Positions 50,591 to 60,595 of a stretch of 64,000 bases of DNA are shown in pieces. This DNA is from Bacillota bacterium. Its GTDB lineage: Bacteria > Bacillota > Clostridia > Tissierellales > Tissierellaceae. The stretch spans positions 1-64,000 of the forward strand of contig JAUWAD010000001.1 in assembly GCA_030602225.1 (NCBI GenBank). Reading direction: 5' to 3'. Made by a program: the position numbers and the translations under genes. Below the pieces are notes generated by a model. The model worked only from the letters and a program-made list of their open reading frames with translations, searched no databases and had not been told where the DNA came from. The stretch's first letter is position 1. The number at the start of each line of letters is the position of its first letter.

Positions 50591-51643
50591 ATGAAAAGAT
50601 TTATGTATATAATATTAATAATTGCATTGGTGATTTTAAGTGCATGTAGTAGTCCTAAGATGCCAGCAGAATCACCAGAAATTGAGATTCAGGAGGAAAA
50701 CCTCATAAAGGCTCATGATTTGATTCCATTTATTGAAAATACAACATTCGTGTATGAAGGTTATGGCAATGAGTATGCCAGCCAGGAACTATTCTTTGAG
50801 TATGTAGAAGGAAGTACTGCTCAGATAAAAGTAATGAATCCAGGAACAAACTCAGTTAGAATCCTGCAAAGAAGTACTGATCAGATAAAGGAAATATATT
50901 TTGAAGGTGAGTTTTATCATATTGAAGATATGAGAAATGTCAAGGCCATAAAGGATGTTATAATAATAAAAGACCCCATTGAAGTTGGAAACTCATGGAT
51001 GGTTGAAAATTCCTATATTAGAGAAATTACCGGAGTAGGAGTTGATATAGAAACTCCATATGGAATAATCAGCGCAGTGGAGGTTACAACTACTCTAGAT
51101 AATGGGACTAAACTTATCAATTATTACAAGGAAGGGATTGGACTTGTTGCAAGTATATATTCCTCAGATGAGATTGAAGTCAAGACACTGCTAAAGGATA
51201 TAATTTATGGACCTATGCAAAGGAATATTAGAATCTTCTATCCTATAGACAGTGAGCAAATGAGAACTGTATTTACAAATTACACATTGGATTTTAGAAC
51301 AAATGACAGACTTGAGGATATCTTTGAGGGGATATTCAAGGAACCAGTTAAAGAAGGACTTTTGGGATTGATTTCTTCTGATACAAATATCAATAGTATT
51401 AAATTTGATAGAAATACATGGAGGGTTGAAATAGACTTTTCAAAAGAATTAATCCCAGGCTGGAATGCTGGCTCAACATATGAGTTAGAACTGATAAAAA
51501 GCATTGTTAATACCCTTGGAGATTTCTTTGATACAGATAGTGTATATATAACAATTGAAGGAAAACCATTTGAATCAGGGCATATGGCATTGAGAGAAGG
51601 AGAGGAATTTACAGTGGATTTTCAGGGAATCGATGAATATTAA
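50591..51643 (+). CDS. GerMN-domain lipoprotein
   Basis: lipobox LSAC; C-terminal GerMN-like (RIFYPIDSEQMRTVFTNYTLDFR...LIKSIVNTLGDFFDTDSVYITIEGKPFESGH). Confidence 0.75.
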   Translation: MKRFMYIILIIALVILSACSSPKMPAESPEIEIQEENLIKAHDLIPFIENTTFVYEGYGNEYASQELFFEYVEGSTAQIKVMNPGTNSVRILQRSTDQIKEIYFEGEFYHIEDMRNVKAIKDVIIIKDPIEVGNSWMVENSYIREITGVGVDIETPYGIISAVEVTTTLDNGTKLINYYKEGIGLVASIYSSDEIEVKTLLKDIIYGPMQRNIRIFYPIDSEQMRTVFTNYTLDFRTNDRLEDIFEGIFKEPVKEGLLGLISSDTNINSIKFDRNTWRVEIDFSKELIPGWNAGSTYELELIKSIVNTLGDFFDTDSVYITIEGKPFESGHMALREGEEFTVDFQGIDEY

Positions 51644-51654
51644 TAGATAAACCT

Positions 51655-51695
51655 ACACCCCATAGATTAGGATTTTAGCCAAATCTATGGGGTGT
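51655..51695. terminator. bidirectional terminator overlapping the helicase 3' end
   Basis: perfect 14-bp stem ACACCCCATAGATT / AATCTATGGGGTGT. Confidence 0.75.
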
Positions 51696-53547
51696 TATTT
51701 GATAGTTCATTTATAAATAGGGAGGGATTCATTTTCTTTGAATTATCATGTATAAACCATAGTAGTTTTAAACTTGATTTTGCTCTAGTCATTCCAACAT
51801 AAAACACTCTTCTTTCCTCTTCAATTTCCTCCAAAAACCTTTCATTAGAACTTCTTGAGTCACTAAAAGATGGGAATTCTCCTTCTAGTAAGTCTATGAT
51901 ATAAACTAAATCAAATTCCATTCCCTTTGCCGAATGGATAGTAGAAAAAGTGATTTTAGAGTTTCTATTTGAACTGTTTTTAATCAACTCATGAATGTGA
52001 TTTAGCCTGGTTTTAAAGTTATCAAGATCTTTTATACCTTTTCCTATTGTTATGTAACTACTTATTATGCTGTTTAAATAGCCATAGGAATAACCAAATT
52101 TAATACTATTGTCCTTTAGGTACAGATCATATCCCATAGTATCCAGAATATATCTAAACTTCTCATCTATGGAAAATCTTTTAAGTCTTCTATAGTCTAA
52201 TTCAAGTTCTCCAATCTGTTTTTTATAAAACGGAGAAATACCAGGATATCTTAAAAGGCGTTGGAAGATGCTTAACTCCAAAAAATTATTTCCAGCCCAT
52301 AAAACCATATCCTTCGATATATAACCCTTTGTTTTATAATACACTTGCATAAATGATTGGTAATCACTCTGATTACTAGAAAAGTTAATAAAAGCTATCA
52401 AATCCTTTAGTATCCAGTGATTAAAGATCTTAAGTTTTATATCTCTTGTGTTGAAATTTAAACCCTTTCTATCAAAGTAATCCATTAGACCAATAGATGA
52501 GAGGTTATTTCTATAAAGGACTGCAACACTTTTTCCTTTGTTCCTTATTATATCTTCAAGGATATATTCATACTGAGCAGTTTGATTTTTAAGCTTTACA
52601 ACCTGTACAGGTTCAAAGGAAGGATTTGAAGTCCTGATGCTTTTGTTGAACCTTTTTGTGTTTTTTTGAATAAAACTGTTTGATGCAAGGACGATATTTC
52701 TTGAAGATCTATAATTATCAGACATATAATAGATTTTTGCTTTGTTGAACTCCTTATTGAAATTCAGAAGTTCCTGGGGATTTGCACCTCTAAAACCATA
52801 AATGGATTGATCATCATCTGCAACTACGAAAATATTATTCTTTGGTAAGGCTAGTAGTTTAATAATTTGGAATTGTAGTTTTGAGGTATCTTGCCCTTCA
52901 TCTAGCTGGAAGTAATCATACATCCTTCTGTAGTGGTTAAGTAGATTACTGTTTTCTGTAAGAATCTTATACGTGAATGTAAGCATATCATCAAAGTCTA
53001 GCAATTGGTTTTCTCTTTTAAATTTCTCATATTCATTGTAAATATTTAAGAAATTATCAACTTCAATTCTAAAATCCATAATGTAGTTATTAATATCAAG
53101 CATCTTATTTTTTACATAGCCATAATGACTAAAGAAAGCTTCTAACTTATCTTCTGTTATTGAGTAGTTATTAATTTTTAAGAAAATATTTTTTATTATG
53201 GCATACTTGTTCACAGGTGAAGTATCATCTTCTATAAGAGTAAAATTTTCCTTTTTAGCTCTGTAATAATCTCTAATTATTGTGTAGCAAAATGCATGTA
53301 TTGTCATAAACTGTGGAGAGGGTGGGGTGTTTGAGAATCTATCTTGGTATCGTCTTTTCATGTCATTGGCAGAGGACTTACTAAATGTTATGGATAAGAT
53401 TCTTGATGGATCAACCATGTGCTTATTAATAAGATTATTGGTTCTATGGAGTAGAACTGTTGTCTTTCCTGATCCTGGGACTGCCAGCACCAATGCAGGT
53501 CCTTTAGTGTGTTCTAATGCTAGTCTTTGTTCTTTGCTAAGTTGCAT
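51685..53547 (-). CDS. UvrD/Rep-family ATP-dependent DNA helicase
   Basis: VLAVPGSGKTTVLLHRTNNLI, VVADDDQSIYGFRGA, STIHSAKGMEFDLVYII, RVFYVGMTRA. Confidence 0.93.
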   Translation of the reverse strand: MQLSKEQRLALEHTKGPALVLAVPGSGKTTVLLHRTNNLINKHMVDPSRILSITFSKSSANDMKRRYQDRFSNTPPSPQFMTIHAFCYTIIRDYYRAKKENFTLIEDDTSPVNKYAIIKNIFLKINNYSITEDKLEAFFSHYGYVKNKMLDINNYIMDFRIEVDNFLNIYNEYEKFKRENQLLDFDDMLTFTYKILTENSNLLNHYRRMYDYFQLDEGQDTSKLQFQIIKLLALPKNNIFVVADDDQSIYGFRGANPQELLNFNKEFNKAKIYYMSDNYRSSRNIVLASNSFIQKNTKRFNKSIRTSNPSFEPVQVVKLKNQTAQYEYILEDIIRNKGKSVAVLYRNNLSSIGLMDYFDRKGLNFNTRDIKLKIFNHWILKDLIAFINFSSNQSDYQSFMQVYYKTKGYISKDMVLWAGNNFLELSIFQRLLRYPGISPFYKKQIGELELDYRRLKRFSIDEKFRYILDTMGYDLYLKDNSIKFGYSYGYLNSIISSYITIGKGIKDLDNFKTRLNHIHELIKNSSNRNSKITFSTIHSAKGMEFDLVYIIDLLEGEFPSFSDSRSSNERFLEEIEEERRVFYVGMTRAKSSLKLLWFIHDNSKKMNPSLFINELSNNTP

Positions 53548-53677
53548 GGTCTACCTCCTATTTTGATTCAATTTAATTCTACCATAGGAAATACTACATT
53601 AGAATGATTTTAAATATATTCTTTATTAAAGGGTAATTATGTAATATAATTGTCTTAGTTAAAATGAGGTGATTGCC

Positions 53678-54235
53678 ATGAAAGACATATTAAAGAGATT
53701 TGATGATTATTTTATTCATTTGATCAATGCAAAAATCAAGAATAAATTTTTGGACAGACTAATGTACAGAATCACAGATTTAGGTGGAGCAGTTTTCACA
53801 TCAATATTTGCATTGGGATTAGTATTAATTGGCAATTCCAGAGTTAAGCTTATAGGGATTGAGGCTATCCTGGCTTTGTTTTTTGGACAGATCTTTGTTC
53901 AGTCCTTAAAAAAACTAATGAGTAGAGAACGTCCATATAAAATACTGGAACATCTTCATACATTTGGCATAGAAATGAGGGATTACTCATTTCCATCAGG
54001 TCACACCACTGCAAGTTTTTCTCTGGCTACAACTATTGCACTGAATATGCCAAAGACTGCTATTTTTGTTTTAGTACTTGCTTTTATAATAGGAATGAGT
54101 AGAGTTTACCTTGGGGTTCATTACCCAACTGATGTTGCAGCGGGAATTTTAATTGGAGTATTTGCTAGTTTGGCTATATATCTGTATTTTCTTCATTATG
54201 TTGAGAGACTAGGGTCCCTTTTGGGTATAAGTTAA
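53678..54235 (+). CDS. PAP2-family phosphatase
   Basis: KKLMSRERP...YSFPSGHTTASF...SRVYLGVHYPTDVAAG; ATG 53678 after AGGTGA. Confidence 0.92.
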   Translation: MKDILKRFDDYFIHLINAKIKNKFLDRLMYRITDLGGAVFTSIFALGLVLIGNSRVKLIGIEAILALFFGQIFVQSLKKLMSRERPYKILEHLHTFGIEMRDYSFPSGHTTASFSLATTIALNMPKTAIFVLVLAFIIGMSRVYLGVHYPTDVAAGILIGVFASLAIYLYFLHYVERLGSLLGIS

Positions 54236-54301
54236 TCATATTTAGGATTAAATGTCTAAAATTGAATTATTATAGATAATAATCTTTGAGGAGGGTAACC
54301 T

Positions 54302-55111
54302 ATGAATATGATGAATTTTTTAAAAACAAGGAAGTCAACAAGGGAGTTTAAGCGGAAAAATGCAAATGATATTGACCTAAGAAAGATCAAGGATGTAATT
54401 GATGAGACAAACAGAGAACTGGAAAATATGAACATGTATGTTAAGCTGTTTGAGTATGGGCAAAGAATTTATGATAGTTTAAGGGGCGTAGGTGGATATT
54501 CAGGTGTAATGATAGATAGTCCACATTATATAGGGCTTGACTTAAAGGAAAAGAATAATGAAACAATATTGTATAGTGGATATTTTATGGAAAAGATAGT
54601 AACCCAATTAAATAATGCAGGACTGGGAACTTGTTGGGTAAGTTTAAATGATATTGAAGATGATAGAAAGGCAGTAATCTTTGGAGAAGATGCTAGAGGA
54701 GTAGACTATCTTCTAGCAATAGGTTATCCAAAGCCAAAAAACCCGTTTATTCACGAACCTTTTAGTGAGAGAATAGGTGTGGAAGAAATGGTATTTTCTA
54801 ATAAATTAGGAGAACCCATATCAATGGATGAACTTGAAAAAAGAGGCTTGGGGGATTTGCTGTTCTATATTAGATTTGCACCTTCTACATTAAATAAACA
54901 ACCTTGGAGATTCATAGTTTTTGATGATTCCATCGAACTTGCACTAGTAGAAGATAATGAAAAAGTTTGTTATGAGGATGCAGGTATAATCATGTACTAC
55001 TTTGAAGAGTTAGCAAAATCTCAGGGCATGAATAATAAATGGGAATTAATGGATAAGGAAGAGACATACAAGGACAATAAGTATAGATTTATAGGAAAAT
55101 ATAAGCTTTAA
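54302..55111 (+). CDS. nitroreductase family protein (TM-nitroreductase-like)
   Basis: KTRKSTREFK; C-terminal FAPSTLNKQPWRFIVFDD. Confidence 0.82.
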   Translation: MNMMNFLKTRKSTREFKRKNANDIDLRKIKDVIDETNRELENMNMYVKLFEYGQRIYDSLRGVGGYSGVMIDSPHYIGLDLKEKNNETILYSGYFMEKIVTQLNNAGLGTCWVSLNDIEDDRKAVIFGEDARGVDYLLAIGYPKPKNPFIHEPFSERIGVEEMVFSNKLGEPISMDELEKRGLGDLLFYIRFAPSTLNKQPWRFIVFDDSIELALVEDNEKVCYEDAGIIMYYFEELAKSQGMNNKWELMDKEETYKDNKYRFIGKYKL

Positions 55112-55138
55112 AAAAGTAGAGGGCAACCTCTACTTTTT
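55111..55138 (+). terminator. terminator after the nitroreductase gene
   Basis: AAAAAGTAGAGG-GCAA-CCTCTACTTTTT. Confidence 0.9.
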
Positions 55139-55160
55139 AAGTAAGGATACAGGTGAGATT

Positions 55161-56129
55161 ATGAACAAATACAGAAATAACTATAGAGTACTAGCTGAAG
55201 AATTTTATTATAATGGGAAGCTTAATCTGGCAATTGACTTCTATAAAAGAGCTCTTAGCTACAGAGGTGATAAGGATGATACAAGCCTTATCCTGTTTAA
55301 TCTAGGAGTAATCTATTGGGAGATGGATGACCTAAAAAAGGCTAGGTATTATTATAACAGGGTTATTGAGAATGATCCAGATTATAAGGATGCCTATTAC
55401 CAGTTGGGGTTATTGTCAGAGGACATGGGAAATAAGCATAAGGCTATTACGTATTACAGAAAAGCTCTTAGAATTGATAAAAATGATGCTCCCTCCATAT
55501 ATAACTTAGCTGTTATTTATGATAGTATTGGAAGGGATTATCTATCTGAGAGTATGTATCTAAAGCTTCTAAAATTGGATCCTTGGAATAGCTATGCCCT
55601 TAATAATATTGGGTCTATATATGAATCTAGAGGTGAATATGATAAGGCTTTTAAATACTTATCTAAAAGCATAGAATTAAATGATGAATTTTATTTATCT
55701 CACTTTAATATGGGTGTTGTATTAAAAGCCATGGGAAGGGATAATGAAGCCATAAAGCACTATAATATATCAATGGAGTTAAAACCTGATTATGAATATA
55801 CGTATTTGAATTTATCCGCATTATATATTGAAAAGACGGATTACTTAAAATCTATAGAAGTTCTCTCAAAGGGTATAAAAGAATGTAGTATCAATCATGA
55901 TTTGTACTACAATAGAGCCTGTTCTTATGCTATACTGAAAAATAGAGATAAAGCTCTTAAAGATATAGAAAAGTGTTTAGCCCTTTCCCATAAACTCATA
56001 AGATGGGTAGATAGGGATAAGGATTTTGATGATTTAAGAGATGATATTGATTTTATTAATATATTGAATAACGCAAAGAATAAAGTAAGGAAGGAATTAG
56101 GTAATGATTATTATAAAGACACCAGATGA
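55161..56129 (+). CDS. tetratricopeptide repeat protein
   Basis: repeated A-x(3)-Y-x-[KR]A and NLG/NIG TPR helices. Confidence 0.92.
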   Translation: MNKYRNNYRVLAEEFYYNGKLNLAIDFYKRALSYRGDKDDTSLILFNLGVIYWEMDDLKKARYYYNRVIENDPDYKDAYYQLGLLSEDMGNKHKAITYYRKALRIDKNDAPSIYNLAVIYDSIGRDYLSESMYLKLLKLDPWNSYALNNIGSIYESRGEYDKAFKYLSKSIELNDEFYLSHFNMGVVLKAMGRDNEAIKHYNISMELKPDYEYTYLNLSALYIEKTDYLKSIEVLSKGIKECSINHDLYYNRACSYAILKNRDKALKDIEKCLALSHKLIRWVDRDKDFDDLRDDIDFINILNNAKNKVRKELGNDYYKDTR

Positions 56130-56862
56130 AATTGAAAAAATGAAAAAAGCTGGGGAGATTCTTGCTAATCTTCATAAGGAGATTGGTAAAATAATCAAGC
56201 CAGGTATCACAACCATGGAGATAGACAGATATGTTGAGGATTACTTAATAAGTAGAGGTGCTTATCCTGAGCAGAAAGGTTATCATGGATACCCATATGC
56301 CACCTGTGCTTCAATAAATGATGAGATATGCCATGGGTTCCCTAGGGAAGAAAAGCTTAGAGAAGGAGATATATTAGCCATAGATATGGTAGTAAGATTT
56401 GATGGATGGCTGGCGGATTCAGCATGGAGCTATGGTGTTGGAGAAATATCAGAAGATGCAAAAAAACTTCTGGATATAACTAGACAATCCCTATATTTGG
56501 GAATTGAACAAGCAGTGGTGGGCAATCGCCTTGGTGATATTGGAAATGCTATTCAGAAGCATGTTGAATCAAATGGATTCTCCGTGGTAAGAGATTTTGT
56601 TGGGCATGGGATTGGAAAAGATATGCATGAGGATCCACAAGTACCACATTATGGAAAAGCAGGTAGAGGAGTAAGGTTAGTTGAAGGAATGGTAATAACG
56701 ATAGAACCTATGGTCAATGCAGGGGTTTATAACATGAAACTAGATGATAATAAGTGGACAGCAAGAACAACTGATGGAAAACTTTCTGCACAATATGAGC
56801 ATACCATTGCAATAACAAAGGATGGACCGTTGATACTAACAGATCAAGGAGAGGAAAGGTAG
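56104..56862 (+). CDS. map: type I methionyl aminopeptidase
   Basis: ICHGFPREEKLREGDILAIDMVVRFDGW, GHGIGKDMHEDPQVPHYG, VEGMVITIEPMV. Confidence 0.96.
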   Translation: MIIIKTPDEIEKMKKAGEILANLHKEIGKIIKPGITTMEIDRYVEDYLISRGAYPEQKGYHGYPYATCASINDEICHGFPREEKLREGDILAIDMVVRFDGWLADSAWSYGVGEISEDAKKLLDITRQSLYLGIEQAVVGNRLGDIGNAIQKHVESNGFSVVRDFVGHGIGKDMHEDPQVPHYGKAGRGVRLVEGMVITIEPMVNAGVYNMKLDDNKWTARTTDGKLSAQYEHTIAITKDGPLILTDQGEER

Positions 56863-56869
56863 GATTATC

Positions 56870-57511
56870 ATGGCAAAGACATACACAAAAAAAGAGGAGA
56901 TATTTAATGGGATTACCCATGGTGCTGGAGTTTTGTTCGGAATAATAGCCTTAATTGTGTTGTTGTTTAACTCAGTTAAATCTGGCAATATAACAGCCAC
57001 AGTAGCTTTTAGCATATATGGAACGTGTATCATAATCATGTTTTTGTCTTCTACTTTGTACCATAGCTTTGCTAAGAAGAAAATCAAGGAAGTATTAAGG
57101 GTATTTGATCACTCATCCATATTTCTCTTTATTGCAGGAACCTATACTCCCATCGTACTTCTGACCCTTACTGGAACATTTAAGTGGATAATTCTAGTTG
57201 GGATTTGGACTATAGCCATTAGTGGTGTAGGATTTAAGATATTCACATTTGGAAAATTTGATCAATACAAAGCCTTATCACTTGTACTCTATATTGGTAT
57301 GGGGTGGTTGGCTATAATACCTTTAAAAGCCATTATTAATGCAACTTCTTGGTCGTTCTTTTTATATATCTTAGCAGGAGGGCTACTTTATACTTTGGGA
57401 ACTATTTTTTATGGTATAAAAAAGATCCCTTACAATCATGGGATATGGCATCTATTTGTACTTGCTGCAAGCATAACTCACTTTGTGGGAATAGCAATTT
57501 ATTTGGCATGA
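56870..57511 (+). CDS. hemolysin III / PAQR family membrane protein
   Basis: EEIFNGITHGAGVLFG, SSTLYHSF, FDHSSIFLFIAGTYTPI. Confidence 0.92.
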   Translation: MAKTYTKKEEIFNGITHGAGVLFGIIALIVLLFNSVKSGNITATVAFSIYGTCIIIMFLSSTLYHSFAKKKIKEVLRVFDHSSIFLFIAGTYTPIVLLTLTGTFKWIILVGIWTIAISGVGFKIFTFGKFDQYKALSLVLYIGMGWLAIIPLKAIINATSWSFFLYILAGGLLYTLGTIFYGIKKIPYNHGIWHLFVLAASITHFVGIAIYLA

Positions 57512-57524
57512 ATAAATATCAGAT

Positions 57525-57552
57525 AAAAACTCCTTTTGAAAAGGGAGTTTTT
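57525..57552 (+). terminator. terminator after the hemolysin III gene
   Basis: AAAAACTCCTTTTGAAAAGGGAGTTTTTT. Confidence 0.8.
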
Positions 57553-57683
57553 TATTTGGGTATAATTTCTAAAAATTCAGTCAACCAAGAAATATGTAAA
57601 ATTAGCCAAATCTCAATATTGAAGAAAGCCCATTATTTCAATGCAATGCGGTAGTAAGATTGTTTTCGAAATATTCTATCAGG

Positions 57684-57713
57684 TTGACAAAAGCGTTTTC
57701 ATCAATGTATAAT
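57684..57713 (+). promoter_or_regulatory. sigma-A promoter for the AbgT-type transporter
   Basis: TTGACA (57684-57689), 18 nt, TATAAT (57708-57713). Confidence 0.75.
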
Positions 57714-57748
57714 ATTCTAGTATCGAAATATATTTAAGGAGGAATAGT

Positions 57749-59287
57749 ATGGCAAAAAATAAGCAAGGAACACCAAAACAAAATGGTATTCTTAAAGGCA
57801 TCGAGCGTGTAGGAAATGCAATGCCACACCCTGCAATGATATTCGTTATTCTTAGTGCTGCAGTAGTTGTTATTTCATTTATTGTTGCACAAATGGGAAC
57901 AACTGTAACCTACTATGATGCAAGAGCAGGTGCTGAAGTTACTGTTTCAGCGGTTAACATGCTTTCAGCTGATGGACTTCGTTATATTTTCAATAATGCA
58001 ACAAGAAACTTTACAGGATTTGCTCCATTGGGAACAGTTCTTGTAGCAATGCTTGGAGTTGGGGTAGCAGAATGGTCAGGTCTTATAAATACTTCATTAA
58101 AGAAGCTACTAACTAATGTACACCCAAGATTATTAACAGCAGTAGTAGTATTTGCAGGTATTATGTCAAATATTGCATCAGATGCTGGATATGTAGTAGT
58201 TATACCTTTGGGAGCAATAGTATTTGCAGGAGCAGGTAGACATCCAATTGCAGGTTTAGCTGCAGCTTTTGCAGGAGTTTCTGCAGGATTCTCTGCTAAC
58301 TTATTACTAGGAACACTTGATCCTTTACTACAAGGTATTACAAATGAGGCATTAAGAAGTGCTGGACTTGATTACAGCATATTACCAACGGCTAATTATT
58401 ACTTTATGATCGCATCCACATTCCTTTTAACTTTCTTAGGTACTTTTGTTACTGAAAAGATAGTTGAAAAGAATCTTGGAGCATATACTGGTGATTATAT
58501 GCCAAGTAAAGAGTCAGTAACTGATCTTGAAAACAAAGGTCTAAGAAACGCAGGAATTTCTCTATTGATATTTGCAGCTGTAATGTTATTCCTAACAGTT
58601 CCAGCTAATGCAGTATTTAAAACAGCCAATGCAGCTGGAGAAATGACTATAAACGAATTCTTAAGTAATGGTTTGATTTTCATGATTCTTTTAGTATTCA
58701 TGGTGCCTGGTTTCGTTTATGGTAAAACAGTAGGTAAGATTAAAAACAGCAATGATCTAGTTGAGTCAATGACAGATGCAATGAAGAGTATGGGAGGATA
58801 CCTTGTACTAGCATTCTTTGCAGCTCAGTTCGTAGCATACTTTGGAAGAACGAACCTTGGTACTATTCTTTCAGTTAAGGGTGCAGATTTCCTTGAAAGC
58901 ATAGGATTTACAGGACTTCCTCTAATTATTGGTTTTATATTGATATCAGCTTTCCTAAACCTATTTATGGGTTCAGCATCAGCTAAGTGGGCAATTATGG
59001 CTCCAGTATTCGTTCCAATGATGATGAGACTTGGATTAAGTCCAGAGTTAACTCAAGCAGCTTACAGAATCGGAGACTCAACAACTAACATTATTACACC
59101 GTTGATGAGCTACTTTGCAATGATAGTTGTATTTGCTAAGAAATATGATAAGGAAAGTGGTCTTGGTACTTTAATAGCTACAATGATTCCTTACTCATTG
59201 GTGTTCTTACTAGGATGGACAGTATTAATGGCTATTTGGTATTTCGCAGGATTACCACTTGGACCAGGAGCAGGTATTCACATTTAA
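57749..59287 (+). CDS. AbgT family transporter
   Basis: GNAMPHPAMIFVILSA, SDAGYVVVIPLGA, GSASAKWAIMAPVFVPMMM. Confidence 0.93.
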   Translation: MAKNKQGTPKQNGILKGIERVGNAMPHPAMIFVILSAAVVVISFIVAQMGTTVTYYDARAGAEVTVSAVNMLSADGLRYIFNNATRNFTGFAPLGTVLVAMLGVGVAEWSGLINTSLKKLLTNVHPRLLTAVVVFAGIMSNIASDAGYVVVIPLGAIVFAGAGRHPIAGLAAAFAGVSAGFSANLLLGTLDPLLQGITNEALRSAGLDYSILPTANYYFMIASTFLLTFLGTFVTEKIVEKNLGAYTGDYMPSKESVTDLENKGLRNAGISLLIFAAVMLFLTVPANAVFKTANAAGEMTINEFLSNGLIFMILLVFMVPGFVYGKTVGKIKNSNDLVESMTDAMKSMGGYLVLAFFAAQFVAYFGRTNLGTILSVKGADFLESIGFTGLPLIIGFILISAFLNLFMGSASAKWAIMAPVFVPMMMRLGLSPELTQAAYRIGDSTTNIITPLMSYFAMIVVFAKKYDKESGLGTLIATMIPYSLVFLLGWTVLMAIWYFAGLPLGPGAGIHI

Positions 59288-59299
59288 TAGAAAATATAT

Positions 59300-59329
59300 A
59301 ATGAGGCTTTTTAAAAGCCTCATTTTTTC
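59300..59329 (+). terminator. terminator after the AbgT gene
   Basis: AATGAGGCTTTT-TA-AAAGCCTCATT then T-run. Confidence 0.9.
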
Positions 59330-59378
59330 AATAATTATTACTATTTTGGGTATTAAGGAATGGAAAGGGGAGTAAGCA

Positions 59379-60491
59379 ATGATTAATGAGAAAAGACTTT
59401 TAGAAAGATTTTTAAAGTATGTACAAATTGATAGTCCCACAAAGGAAGAGCTTGAGTTTGCATTGGTTCTTAAGAAAGAATTGGAAGAGTTGGGACTGGA
59501 AGTTACAATGGATGACGCAGGTGAAAAAGTAGGAAGTAATTCTGGAAATGTAATAGCTAGACTTAAAGGAACCACAGGTGGAGAAGCAATTCTTTTCAGT
59601 TCCCATATGGATACTGTATCACCAAGTAGAGGGGTTAAGCCTGTAATTAAAGATGGTGTAATTTACAGTGATGGTACAACCATTCTAGGTGGGGATGATA
59701 AAGCAGGAATAGCAGCAGTAATGGAAGCACTTGAAACCATTAAAGAGAATGATATTCCCCATGGAACAATAGAAGTTGCATTTACAATATTTGAAGAAGG
59801 TGGGCTTTTCGGTGCTAAAAACTTAGATTATTCTAAGCTTGAGGCAAAAAAGGCCTTCGTTCTTGATAGTGGTGGAGATCCAGGGACTATTATAGTACAG
59901 GGACCAGCACAGAATAAAATAGACATTAAGTTTATTGGTAAAGAAGCTCACGCTGGTGTAGCACCAGAAACTGGAATCAGTGCAATTCAAATGGCTGGTG
60001 AAGCAATAAGCAATATGAAACTCTTAAGAATTGATGAAGAAACTACTGCAAATTTAGGGTCAATAGAAGGTGGGGGACCAACTAATATTGTAACTAAGGA
60101 GGTTATAATTCATGCAGAAGCAAGAAGCTTAAGCAATGAAAAACTGGCAGAGCAATCAAATCATATGAAGAAGTGTTGCGAAGAAGCAGCCCTTAAATTT
60201 GGAGGCAAAGCTGAAGTAAGCATTGAAAATGCCTATGGAGCATTTAAAATTGATGAAGATCACAGTTTGGTTAAGTCAGTTGAGGCTGTATGTGAAAAGC
60301 TAGGCTTTCCAACTAAGAAAATAGCTTCTGGTGGAGGAAGTGACACAAATATATTCAATGCCAATGGAGTGGAGGCAATAAACCTAGGGATTGGAGAAAG
60401 AAAACCTCATACACTTGAAGAGCATTTGCATATTGTGGATCTTGAGAATGCAAGTAAAATGGCCTTGGAGATTATGAAGCACTACGCTTAG
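59379..60491 (+). CDS. M20 family peptidase (peptidase T-like)
   Basis: LFSSHMDTVSP, LGGDDKAGIAAV, FEEGGLFGAKNLD. Confidence 0.92.
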   Translation: MINEKRLLERFLKYVQIDSPTKEELEFALVLKKELEELGLEVTMDDAGEKVGSNSGNVIARLKGTTGGEAILFSSHMDTVSPSRGVKPVIKDGVIYSDGTTILGGDDKAGIAAVMEALETIKENDIPHGTIEVAFTIFEEGGLFGAKNLDYSKLEAKKAFVLDSGGDPGTIIVQGPAQNKIDIKFIGKEAHAGVAPETGISAIQMAGEAISNMKLLRIDEETTANLGSIEGGGPTNIVTKEVIIHAEARSLSNEKLAEQSNHMKKCCEEAALKFGGKAEVSIENAYGAFKIDEDHSLVKSVEAVCEKLGFPTKKIASGGGSDTNIFNANGVEAINLGIGERKPHTLEEHLHIVDLENASKMALEIMKHYA

Positions 60492-60498
60492 TAGATTT

Positions 60499-60530
60499 AT
60501 GGACAAAGGATTATCCTTTGTCCATTTTGT
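60499..60530 (+). terminator. terminator after the M20 peptidase gene
   Basis: perfect 12-bp stem ATGGACAAAGGA-TTA-TCCTTTGTCCAT. Confidence 0.8.
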
Positions 60531-60595
60531 TATTGTTAATAGTTAGAAGGTAGTGTAAAATTATATCTTGATACTATTTACTTAAAGGAGCAGAC

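Noticed and set aside
57349-57654. 101-aa plus-strand ORF overlapping the hemolysin III 3' end
   Set aside because: Alternative frame of a conserved gene running through a terminator
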